From NCBI RefSeq assembly GCF_003121845.1, contig NZ_QEWQ01000003.1, positions 126,501 to 190,500 of the forward strand: a DNA stretch of 64,000 bases. Reading direction: 5' to 3'. Under the pieces are notes generated by a model that was not told the origin of the DNA, ran no database searches, and saw nothing but the letters and a program-made list of their open reading frames with translations. Made by a program: the position numbers and the translations under genes. Numbering within the stretch: the first letter of the stretch is position 1; every line of letters starts with the position of its first letter. The DNA comes from Ignatzschineria ureiclastica. Lineage in GTDB: Bacteria > Pseudomonadota > Gammaproteobacteria > Cardiobacteriales > Wohlfahrtiimonadaceae. Positions 38,274 to 45,541 of this stretch are shown here, piece by piece.

Positions 38274-39419
38274 TTATCGCAGAGTATTCATTTGTGCTAA
38301 TTGATAGAGCTTCGCAATATTTCTCGCTGTGCGCACCAAATTCTGCTTACTCTCCAATAGCGCTTTTTCGAGCGCTTCTGGTCTTTGGGTAATCGTGAAA
38401 ATAGCATCAATGCCATAAGGATATACCGCGTCCGCATCCGATCCTAATGCACCGGCAATCCCAATCACCGGTTTATGATACCGTTTCGCTAATTGCGCAA
38501 CTCCCATCGGCGTTTTGCCAAAAGCCGTCTGCCCATCAATCTTTCCCTCTCCTGTAATGACTAGATCGGCTTCTAATAGATATTTTTCAAGCTCAACAAT
38601 CTCCATCACAAGATCAATGCCGGGAAGCAGTTCTCCCTCTAAATAAGCCAGCGCTGCAAATCCTAATCCGCCAGCAGCGCCTGCACCTAATCGATCGGCA
38701 TAATCCATTCCTATCGTTGAAGCGGTCACTTTCGCAAAGTGAGTTAAAGCTTCATCTAAAGCAGTGACCATTTCCGGTGTTGCCCCTTTTTGTGGGCCAA
38801 AAATAGCCGAAGCACCTCGCGCACCGGTTAAAGGATTATCCACATCGCAAGCAATCAAGAAATGCGTATCCTCAATACGAGCATCAAAAGCAGCAAGATC
38901 AATCTTTGCCACCGATTTTAAAGCGATACCACCGCCTTCTACTTCTTTACCTGCTTGATCCAGGAACCGAGCATCTAAAGCCCGTAGCATTCCACTGCCG
39001 GCATCATTGGTAGCGCTTCCCCCAATCGCGAGCATAATACTCTTCGCACCACGATTAAGGGCATCTTTGATTAATTCCCCAGTACCATAAGTGGTCGTGA
39101 TTCTAGGATCTCGCTCATCGGTCGTGAGTAAAGCTAATCCACTTGCCGTAGCCATCTCAATAATCGCAAGTCCCTCCGGTGTTAAACCATAATGTGCCGT
39201 AATAATGCGCCCTAAAGGATCTTCTACTTCACAAGCGATTAATGTGCCTTGCTTCGCATCAATGAGCGCTTGCAAGGTTCCCTCCCCGCCATCTGCCACT
39301 GGAATTTTAATATAGCTTGCTTCCGGGAAAATCTCGCTAAATCCCTGTTCAATTGCATTAGCGACTTCAATCGCCGTTAAACTCTCTTTAAATGAATCAG
39401 GGGCAATAACAATTTTCAT
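38274..39419 (-). CDS. Glycerate kinase (GarK/GlxK family)
   Basis: A 381-residue type II glycerate kinase that phosphorylates D-glycerate to 2-phosphoglycerate. It begins MKIVIAPDSFKESLTAIEVANAI, then shows IPVADGGEGTLQALI, IGGSATNDAGSGMLRAL and LVITGEGKIDGQTAFGKTP, all family motifs. It lies 134 bp downstream of a GntP-type permease on the same strand, an arrangement that suggests uptake and phosphorylation of glycerate. Confidence 0.93.
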   Translation of the reverse strand: MKIVIAPDSFKESLTAIEVANAIEQGFSEIFPEASYIKIPVADGGEGTLQALIDAKQGTLIACEVEDPLGRIITAHYGLTPEGLAIIEMATASGLALLTTDERDPRITTTYGTGELIKDALNRGAKSIMLAIGGSATNDAGSGMLRALDARFLDQAGKEVEGGGIALKSVAKIDLAAFDARIEDTHFLIACDVDNPLTGARGASAIFGPQKGATPEMVTALDEALTHFAKVTASTIGMDYADRLGAGAAGGLGFAALAYLEGELLPGIDLVMEIVELEKYLLEADLVITGEGKIDGQTAFGKTPMGVAQLAKRYHKPVIGIAGALGSDADAVYPYGIDAIFTITQRPEALEKALLESKQNLVRTARNIAKLYQLAQMNTLR

Positions 39420-39553
39420 ACGATTCCTCTCTATTTCTCATCTCAATAGCTGATCTTTGCGGCTATTTGAGTTTTTCATTCTCTGTCCATCCGTTATTGA
39501 TTCGCTTCTAATAATCTTTAGATACGTTTATCTTGCAGTCAGTAATGCAGCGA

Positions 39554-40840
39554 TTAAAAGAGGGCAAAGACCCCAAAAATCAAGGTTGAAAAGGCGGCTA
39601 AGGTAAACCCAACTAACGATTCATAAGGAATTAATTTTAAGCGCTCTTTCATCTCCATATTGGTAGCACCGCCGGTTGCGTGGAAATAGCTGCCGTGTGG
39701 CATATGATCTAGCATCGTCGCTCCGGCTTGAATCATCGCTGCCGAGCCTAATGCCGAAACACCTAAGCCCAATAATGTCTGCCCAAAGGAAGCAGAAGCA
39801 ACCGCCGCGCCGGCTGTGGTTGAGGCAGTGGCTAATCCCATAAAAGCACCGGACATAGGTGCTAACATATAATCGGGTAGGTTAATCGCGTGAATAATGC
39901 TTGCCATCGCTGTTTTTAACTCTGAAGAACCGACAATCCCGGCGAGCGTCCCCGTTCCTAATAACATAATCGCAATGCCAGACATTCGACTTAATCCTGA
40001 GATCACGTAACGATTGAGCTCTTTCGCTTTCCCCATCGCAATCGCCCCCACTAATCCGCCAATCGGTAATGCAATCATCGGGTCAACACTAATCTTCGCT
40101 AAAGGGCGCAATGTCAAAAGACCAATAGCCACTAAAGGGCCTAAAATAGCGCAGAAAAAATTGGGTAAGCGACTATTATCGATCGTGGTTAAATCCTGCG
40201 TTTGAATTGCACTTCCTTTTTTAACCAACTTTTTAGCAATAAAAACAGTCACAAGGATCCCAAATAACGCCGGAATCACACCTGCGGCCATTACACTTGT
40301 CAATTCCAAATTAAAAAAGTCTGCCACCGCGATACTATTGGGATTCGGCGACATAATATTCCCCGCCTTACCGCCACCACTCATTGCCAGTAAAATGGCC
40401 ATTTTGGATAAATTAGCCTTGTGTCCAATTGCTAACGCGATAGGGGCTACCGTAATAATCGCCACGTCAATAAAAACCCCAGACATTGTTAAAATAGCCG
40501 TCGCTAGAATGAGCGCTAATAACGCCCGAGATTCCCCCACTTTATGAATAATCGTTTCAGCAATAATAAGAGCTGCGCCCGATTCAATCAGGACACCGGC
40601 TAATACGCCCGCCGCAATAATCCTCAACACTGCCGGCATAATGCCCTGAGCCCCTTGCATCATAATATCCACCGTAGAGACCAAGGCTTGATCTAATGAA
40701 TATTGTGTAATTAATCCAATAAATCCTCCGACAAAAGCACCTATCAACATCCCATATACCGGCGGGACCTTTTTTAAAATTAAGATAATTGCCAAAATCA
40801 GCGCAATGAGTGCGCCCATCAGTGTTACTGTCATAGCCAA
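39554..40840 (-). CDS. GntP family proton symporter (gluconate/glycerate type)
   Basis: A 428-residue permease with about twelve membrane segments and the GntP-family motif MSGGGKAGNIMSPNPNSIAVADFF. The C-terminal TTAGAAVASASFGQ region is also typical. The family takes up gluconate and related sugar acids. The adjacent glycerate kinase argues that glycerate is the substrate. It is the last core gene before the mobile island that begins at 40996. Confidence 0.9.
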   Translation of the reverse strand: MAMTVTLMGALIALILAIILILKKVPPVYGMLIGAFVGGFIGLITQYSLDQALVSTVDIMMQGAQGIMPAVLRIIAAGVLAGVLIESGAALIIAETIIHKVGESRALLALILATAILTMSGVFIDVAIITVAPIALAIGHKANLSKMAILLAMSGGGKAGNIMSPNPNSIAVADFFNLELTSVMAAGVIPALFGILVTVFIAKKLVKKGSAIQTQDLTTIDNSRLPNFFCAILGPLVAIGLLTLRPLAKISVDPMIALPIGGLVGAIAMGKAKELNRYVISGLSRMSGIAIMLLGTGTLAGIVGSSELKTAMASIIHAINLPDYMLAPMSGAFMGLATASTTAGAAVASASFGQTLLGLGVSALGSAAMIQAGATMLDHMPHGSYFHATGGATNMEMKERLKLIPYESLVGFTLAAFSTLIFGVFALF

Positions 40841-41062
40841 GCCCTCTTTTCAATGCCCAATATATTCCACCTTGATTCATCGGCTTCCAATCAGCCCCCG
40901 TATCAATTAAGGTTTAACATAGCACACTCAATCTTAAACAGCGCCTTTCCCAATTTATTATTTGATTAATAACAAAATATTTCTCCAAAATTTTTTATAG
41001 TTAAATCGGTTTTAAACCGTGGTATACTTCGATTAAGAATATTTAAATAATATGAGGAATTT

Positions 41063-41410
41063 ATGGCATACGAAATTTCATTTAGAAAACGTATATTAGA
41101 AGCTCTTGATGAGGGTAAAAGTATGGCTGAAGTCTCTCGTTTATTTAATGTATCTCCAACAAGCATTAAAAAATGGCGACAAAAACTTGCTGAGGGTTCT
41201 TTAGAAGATCCCGTTCGGCAACGTAATTTTAAAAAGATCGATCCAGTAAAACTCAAAGCTTATATGGAAGAACACCCTGATGCTTATCTCTATGAAATTG
41301 CCGAGGTTTTCCAATGCGCAACATCCTCTATTCACGAAATGCTTGTTAAGCTTGGTTTGAGACGTAAAAAGAAAAGCACAACCTATCGTGAACAAGATCA
41401 AAAAAAGTAG
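41063..41410 (+). CDS. IS630-family transposase, first frame (element A)
   Basis: The 115-residue first frame carries the helix-turn-helix region (MAEVSRLFNVSPTSIKKWRQKL and YEIAEVFQCATSSIHEMLVKLG) that binds the element's ends. It finishes on the heptamer A-AAA-AAG just before TAG, a classical -1 slippage site. A -1 shift at this point joins it to the DDE frame that follows, giving the continuous sequence YREQDQKKVDQFLKELEEI, as in intact members. ATGAGGAA precedes the ATG. Confidence 0.88.
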   Translation: MAYEISFRKRILEALDEGKSMAEVSRLFNVSPTSIKKWRQKLAEGSLEDPVRQRNFKKIDPVKLKAYMEEHPDAYLYEIAEVFQCATSSIHEMLVKLGLRRKKKSTTYREQDQKK

Positions 41411-41769
41411 ACCAATTTTTAAAAGAGTTAGAGGAAATATCAAAAGATAAGATTATTTATCTTGATGAGACTGGGTTTGACCAATATCTTTATCGGACAC
41501 ATGGCCGAGCCCCAAAAGGTGTTAAAATCGAAGGTCTTATAAGCGGTAAACGATTCCGCAGGACAAGTCTTGTAGCGGGTCTTGTTAATCGAAAAACATT
41601 AATAGCTCCCTTTCAATATGAGGGAACAATGGATAGTGATTTTTTTGAGTATTGGTTTGCAAATCAGTTACTGCCAGAACTTCCTAAAAATAGCGTTATC
41701 GTCATGGATAACGCTAGATTTCACCGTAAATCTCAATTAAAAGTGATCTTTGGTGTACCAATTATTTAG
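41407..41769 (+). pseudogene. IS630-family transposase, second frame, truncated (element A)
   Basis: This frame has no start of its own and would be reached by a -1 ribosomal shift. It holds the first catalytic Asp (IIYLDETGFDQ) and the second (VIVMDNARFHRKS). The third acidic residue, in the SPDLNPIE motif, is gone. The last eight residues (about VIFGVPII) are unrelated sequence read into the restriction-modification region. Confidence 0.85.
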
Positions 41770-42067
41770 AGGTGTCCTTACAAAACTCAAAGTATCTGTT
41801 TACTGCTGACTTCAAATCCGCCATACGGAATCGGATGTTGGCATTCTCCTTAAAATGAAATTCCGCAGGGGCTTCCTTTTTTGCTCGTTCATCTGCAATA
41901 GAATACTGCATCTTGTTAATTAGACGGTTTCCTTTGTCATAAGAGAATTCTTCATCCAAGTCAATTTGTAATGCCTGTTCGACTGTTTTGCATCGACTCA
42001 TGCAGTCACTTATTGGCTTTTTCTTAATGCGTGTAGACAGCCATTCTTTGAATTCATCCTTTCTCAT
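41762..42067 (-). CDS. Third gene of the restriction-modification operon, unknown function
   Basis: The 101-residue product is not recognised. Its start is fixed by GGAGG overlapping the stop of the endonuclease gene, eight bases before the ATG at 42067, so the three island genes are translationally coupled. It is rich in Lys, Arg and Glu and predicted helical. It has WLSTRIKKKPISDCMSRCKTVEQAL, and the C-terminal LKSAVNRYFEFC resembles the 'SALnkYieFl' helix of DNA-binding modules attached to some restriction proteins. It does not look like a helix-turn-helix controller protein. The 3' end overlaps the remnant of IS630-A. Confidence 0.6.
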   Translation of the reverse strand: MRKDEFKEWLSTRIKKKPISDCMSRCKTVEQALQIDLDEEFSYDKGNRLINKMQYSIADERAKKEAPAEFHFKENANIRFRMADLKSAVNRYFEFCKDTSK

Positions 42068-42072
42068 TTTGC

Positions 42073-43128
42073 TTACCTCCAAAATGGATCTGAAATTTTT
42101 TCGTAGTGTCTGTTTTTGAGAATATCCGGAACAGTATCAACAGAGGGGAATTCTTCTGCTATTTCTTCACAAAGACACCAAAGAAGTTTATCGCCCATAA
42201 TATCAGCATACTTTCCTCTTAATGCCTTCTCATACCATTCAATCAAGTTGTTTTCTGTTACAATACTCTGAATGTGACTGCGCCATCCAATCTGAGTGAG
42301 AAGCGAAACAATAATTGCTCTCTCTGCATCCTTGCAAACAATTACAACACGATCACTGGATACACTGTTAACAATATTTTCAGCCAATTCAACATCCAAG
42401 CTCAAGTGCTTAATTTGGATAGCTGGTCCCCAGTTAGAGTACATATCCAACCCACGGTCGGCGGCATTAGTCACACCCACACGATAAACTTTAGCATCTT
42501 GGATATAACTCGGATTAGAGAAGTCGATGCACATAATCATCTTAGCGAAATCTACAAATTCAGCTAAAATCTCAAAGTTTTCGGAATCAACGGACACTTC
42601 TACCTGCAACTTTAATGTTTCTACCAATGTGGAAAACAAAGCGTAAACGATGATTTCGTAAATTTTATCAAGGCTTCGTTTAAGCCCCGGCTCCTGCCGG
42701 AAAGAATCAATAAATCTTTTTACGCTAAAATCTTCCTTCTTGACTTCTAAGCAATAATTCAATGCGTCAGACAACTGACTGTGTTTATTTGTAAAACGCC
42801 TGTAAATATACGCTTCGACAGCACCATTGGTTCTTCGGTTTTCTTTTCCAAGCTCATTAACAAGTACTGGTGGGATAGCAGTATCGTTGAAAAGATCATC
42901 TTGGAACTTTGCACTGCTTGTGCATACCCGTCCGAGTAGAACCTGACATACATCGTCACGCCATTTTTTGCTTTTCGTTCGGTAGTCCTCAAGATTAAGC
43001 AAGTTGATATCTTGTCTTGTACGGTCACGATAGAGAATTTCTGCAATCTGTATTGGCTTGTACAAATGAACTCTAGACTTGCGGATAACTGCATCCAATG
43101 CTTCCTTTGCTTCGTTTCTATTTGGCAT
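42073..43128 (-). CDS. HaeII-like type II restriction endonuclease
   Basis: A 351-residue protein that I assign to the HaeII restriction endonuclease family (cuts RGCGCY) from overall resemblance, including the opening NRNEAKEALDAVIRKSRVHLYKPIQIAEILYRDR and IQIKHLSLDVELAENIV. A nuclease core may lie in the stretch YSNWGPAIQIKHL. Start: the ATG at 43128 has GGAGGTG six bases before it and overlaps the methylase stop by 11 bp. All the island genes use GGAGG-type sites. The family call is from memory, without a search; being a restriction enzyme is strongly backed by the methylase. Confidence 0.75.
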   Translation of the reverse strand: MPNRNEAKEALDAVIRKSRVHLYKPIQIAEILYRDRTRQDINLLNLEDYRTKSKKWRDDVCQVLLGRVCTSSAKFQDDLFNDTAIPPVLVNELGKENRRTNGAVEAYIYRRFTNKHSQLSDALNYCLEVKKEDFSVKRFIDSFRQEPGLKRSLDKIYEIIVYALFSTLVETLKLQVEVSVDSENFEILAEFVDFAKMIMCIDFSNPSYIQDAKVYRVGVTNAADRGLDMYSNWGPAIQIKHLSLDVELAENIVNSVSSDRVVIVCKDAERAIIVSLLTQIGWRSHIQSIVTENNLIEWYEKALRGKYADIMGDKLLWCLCEEIAEEFPSVDTVPDILKNRHYEKISDPFWR

Positions 43129-44086
43129 TGTTTCCACCTCCGTTTAATTGTTTATTAGCTTCGTATTCTTTGAGGGCTACCATCATTTGTCCTGCGACAG
43201 CTTTAATAACTGGAACAGCAACAGAATTCCCGCACTGCTTTTTTACTTTTCCGTAAGATACCACAACCTTGTATGTATCGGGGAATCCTTGAATTCTTAG
43301 CATTTCTCTTTCGGTAGGTCTACGCTCATCGTTAATTAGAATATAGTTAGCTGATGCGCCAGCTCTTAGTGCCGAGGAATATGGATGGGGGGTAATTGAA
43401 CCAGCCATATTTTCGTGAGAAATGTAAGGTTTAGGATAGTTTTTATCTTTCAAGCGTTCAAGTCGAGATTCACGAATAGCATCACGAACATAATATTTCT
43501 CATCTACATCTTGTTCGAGAATATCAGTAAGCTTTTGCTTTTTTTCATCCGGCACTGGGTCTGGAAAAACAAATTTTACATCATCCAGAAAACCAACTAT
43601 GATAATTCGTTCCCTTTTTTGAGGAACACCATAATCTAAGGCATTCAGCACTTTTGCGTACACATGATAGCCTAAATTCTCAAGATGCTCCTTAATTACC
43701 CTAAAGGTATTCCCACCATCATGTGCGGTAAGATTTCTGACATTTTCGAGCATAAATGCTGGTGGGCGTTTCTCTTTCAGTATTCGTTCAATATCGAAGA
43801 ACAGCGTTCCACAAGTTTCATTAGAAAAGCCCTCTTTTTTTCCTATAATGGAAAAGGCTTGGCAAGGAAAACCAGCCAAAAGAATATCAAAGTCCGGAAT
43901 ATCCTGCGCTTCAATTTTTGTAATATCTCCAGACGGATGTTCTCCAAAATTTGCTTCATATGTTTTACAAGCGTCCTCATCGAATTCAGATGAAAACACG
44001 CAATGACCACCAACAGACTCAAAGCCTAATCTTATTCCGCCAATTCCAGCGAATAAGTCTATGAATCTGAAATTATCCCAGTTCAT
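43118..44086 (-). CDS. DNA (cytosine-5-)-methyltransferase, HaeII-like
   Basis: A 322-residue C5-cytosine methylase with the motifs in order: FAGIGGIRLGF (I), GFPCQAFSI with catalytic Cys75 (IV), FMLENVRNL (VI), VPQKRERIIIVGF (VIII), RRPTEREMLRIQGFPD (IX), CGNSVAVPVI (X). The target-recognition region lies between VIII and IX. It protects DNA from the adjacent nuclease. AGGAGAT precedes the ATG. The promoter upstream contains three AGCGCT sites, consistent with RGCGCY specificity. It is first in the operon, so methylase is made before endonuclease. Confidence 0.93.
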   Translation of the reverse strand: MNWDNFRFIDLFAGIGGIRLGFESVGGHCVFSSEFDEDACKTYEANFGEHPSGDITKIEAQDIPDFDILLAGFPCQAFSIIGKKEGFSNETCGTLFFDIERILKEKRPPAFMLENVRNLTAHDGGNTFRVIKEHLENLGYHVYAKVLNALDYGVPQKRERIIIVGFLDDVKFVFPDPVPDEKKQKLTDILEQDVDEKYYVRDAIRESRLERLKDKNYPKPYISHENMAGSITPHPYSSALRAGASANYILINDERRPTEREMLRIQGFPDTYKVVVSYGKVKKQCGNSVAVPVIKAVAGQMMVALKEYEANKQLNGGGNNAK

Positions 44087-44123
44087 GTATCTATCTCCTT
44101 TCAGCGCAAAACGTATCGTTATT

Positions 44124-44162
44124 ATTATAGCGCTATAATAGCGCTATTATAGCGCTTTTCAA
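44124..44162 (-). promoter_or_regulatory. Restriction-modification promoter with three AGCGCT sites
   Basis: AGCGCT occurs at 44129-44134, 44140-44145 and 44151-44156, each exactly 11 bp after the last, with AT-only spacers. On the minus strand TTGAAA (44162-44157) and TATTAT (44140-44135), 16 bp apart, form a plausible promoter for the methylase gene whose spacer and -10 region are covered by the sites. AGCGCT is one form of RGCGCY. Confidence 0.65.
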
Positions 44163-44244
44163 GGTGCTATGATAATTATTTACACTCACAATACTTACAG
44201 ATTCGGGGGCAAGCACCTTTGTATTCCTTTATGTATAGTCATTT

Positions 44245-44760
44245 TTAAATAAATCCCGATTGTAAAATCATTTGGTCTAAGTTAAGTGTTGAGTGATTTC
44301 TCCAAAAACGTTTAAGGTTAGCCCAGAGCTTTTCTATGGGATTCAAGTCAGGGGAGTATGGCGGAAGAAATAATAGTGTAATATGGTGCTTTAATGAGAT
44401 TTCTTTAAGATAATCGCTTTTATGAAAGGTAGCATTATCAAGTACTACTACGCTATTCCCAGGCAACTCAGGAATAAGTTGCTCTTCAAACCACGTATTA
44501 AATACCTCACTATTACAAGAACCTGAAAACAGCATAGGAGCAATACATTTTTTATCAAGATAACCTGCGACTAAAGAGGTGCGAATACTTCTTGTCCCTT
44601 TCTGATAATCAAAGACTTTAGAGCCTCTTTTATTTCTTCCATAATCCCGTTGCGTTGTTGAATCGAATCCAGTTTCATCAATGTAGACTATCGGTCTATT
44701 ATTTGAAAAATACTTATACCAACGTTTTAAAAAAGATCGCCTTTTATCAGGAGATTTCAA
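44245..44760 (-). CDS. IS630-family transposase, second frame (element B)
   Basis: This frame carries the full DDE catalytic triad: IVYIDETGFDS, VVVLDNATFHKS and PPYSPDLNPIEKLWANLKRF. Translation as marked begins at a TTG, but the frame is open further upstream to about 44800 and probably is joined to the first frame by a shift of +1 at the AAAAAAG run. That shift gives the usual ITRKK-TLRYRES junction. The C terminus appears complete. Confidence 0.85.
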   Translation of the reverse strand: MKSPDKRRSFLKRWYKYFSNNRPIVYIDETGFDSTTQRDYGRNKRGSKVFDYQKGTRSIRTSLVAGYLDKKCIAPMLFSGSCNSEVFNTWFEEQLIPELPGNSVVVLDNATFHKSDYLKEISLKHHITLLFLPPYSPDLNPIEKLWANLKRFWRNHSTLNLDQMILQSGFI

Positions 44761-44764
44761 GCTT

Positions 44765-45088
44765 TCACGGTATCTTAAAGTCTTTTTTACGCGTGATTTT
44801 CATTTTTTTCAATGAATGTGTAATGGAGCCAATACTGACACCAAAGTGTGATGCGATCTCTTTGAGGAAAGCATCTGGATGTTGTTCAAGAAAATCACTT
44901 AATTGTTTGTAAGTATATCTTTGCGGCGTACGCTCTCGTGTCTTCTTAGCTTCATATATAGTAGGTGTCTTCAACCATTCGTAGACAGTTGAAGGATGAA
45001 CGCAAAATCTGCGTGCAGCCTCAGCTTTGCTACCGCCTTCAGCAACAAAATCAAGGACTCGTTTTCTTAAATCTTTTCCATAGCTCAT
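44765..45088 (-). CDS. IS630-family transposase, first frame (element B)
   Basis: The 107-residue DNA-binding part has two helix-turn-helix units (KAEAARRFCVHPSTVYEWLK and KEIASHFGVSIGSITHSLKK). It ends 9 residues after the AAAAAAG run. Fusion to the catalytic frame needs a +1 shift (or loss of one A), unlike the -1 shift in element A, so it may be a programmed shift, polymerase slippage, or an inactivating deletion. Confidence 0.82.
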   Translation of the reverse strand: MSYGKDLRKRVLDFVAEGGSKAEAARRFCVHPSTVYEWLKTPTIYEAKKTRERTPQRYTYKQLSDFLEQHPDAFLKEIASHFGVSIGSITHSLKKMKITRKKDFKIP

Positions 45089-45124
45089 AAGGAGTATTAT
45101 ATAGGAGTTTATTTATAAATAGCT

Positions 45125-45508
45125 ATACAAAGAGAGTTTCAAGAAACTCCTTGGTTTCTCAATGATAAAGAAGATGTACGTTCTTCTTATTACCTAGAAG
45201 AAGTGGCCACAGAATTTGATATTCAAGGATTAGAATTAGATTGGGTATGTGTCGCTTGGGATCTAGACCTACAAATAGATGAAAATAGATGGGACTATCG
45301 AAGCTTCGTAGGCACGAAATGGAATAATATTAATAAACTTGAGGATCAAGCCTTTAGGCTCAATGCATATCGAGTACTATTAACAAGGGCGCGGCAAGGT
45401 ATGATCATTTATATCCCTCAAGGGGACACTGATGATCATACCCGCCCACCTGAGGCGTATGAGAAAATATACCAATACTTAAAGCAATTTGCGGAAGTAA
45501 TTGAGTAA
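45125..45508 (+). pseudogene. 3' remnant of a DUF2075-type DNA/RNA helicase gene
   Basis: The frame is open from the IS630-B border (ATACAAAGAGAG, no start codon) to 45508. It shows the C-terminal features of DUF2075 helicases: FDIQGLELDWVCVAWDLDL, FRLNAYRVLLTRARQGMIIYIPQGD and PPEAYEKIYQYLK. About 127 residues remain, and the ATPase part (roughly 400 residues) is missing. No matching 5' part is seen on the other side of the IS. Such helicases often sit in defence islands. Confidence 0.82.
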
Positions 45509-45541
45509 CAATTTATTCAATATAAACACTTATAATTCCCC

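Larger units (their letters stand above)
40996..41769 (+). mobile_element. IS630-family element A, right end missing
   Basis: The left end reads TATAGTTAAATCGGTTTTAA from 40996, 67 bp before the first transposase frame. Two overlapping frames encode the transposase. Homology stops after the segment NARFHRKSQLK near 41746, where the neighbouring restriction-modification operon begins. No right terminal repeat and no third catalytic acidic residue are found in the window, so the element cannot move by itself. Confidence 0.8.
44234..45127 (-). mobile_element. IS630-family element B with both terminal repeats (894 bp)
   Basis: The ends are imperfect inverted repeats: TATAGTCATTTTTAAATAAA from 44234 and, on the other strand, TATAGCTATTTATAAATAAA from 45127 (17 of 20 match). 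The outer TA is the usual IS630 target duplication. It interrupts a DUF2075-type gene whose 3' part continues at once on the right. The transposase is split in two frames. Confidence 0.88.

Noticed and set aside
44161-44218. AAGGTGC ... GCACCTT inverted repeat left of IS630-B as a further IS end
   Set aside because: Only 7 bp, with no TA and no match to either IS630 end; most likely chance.
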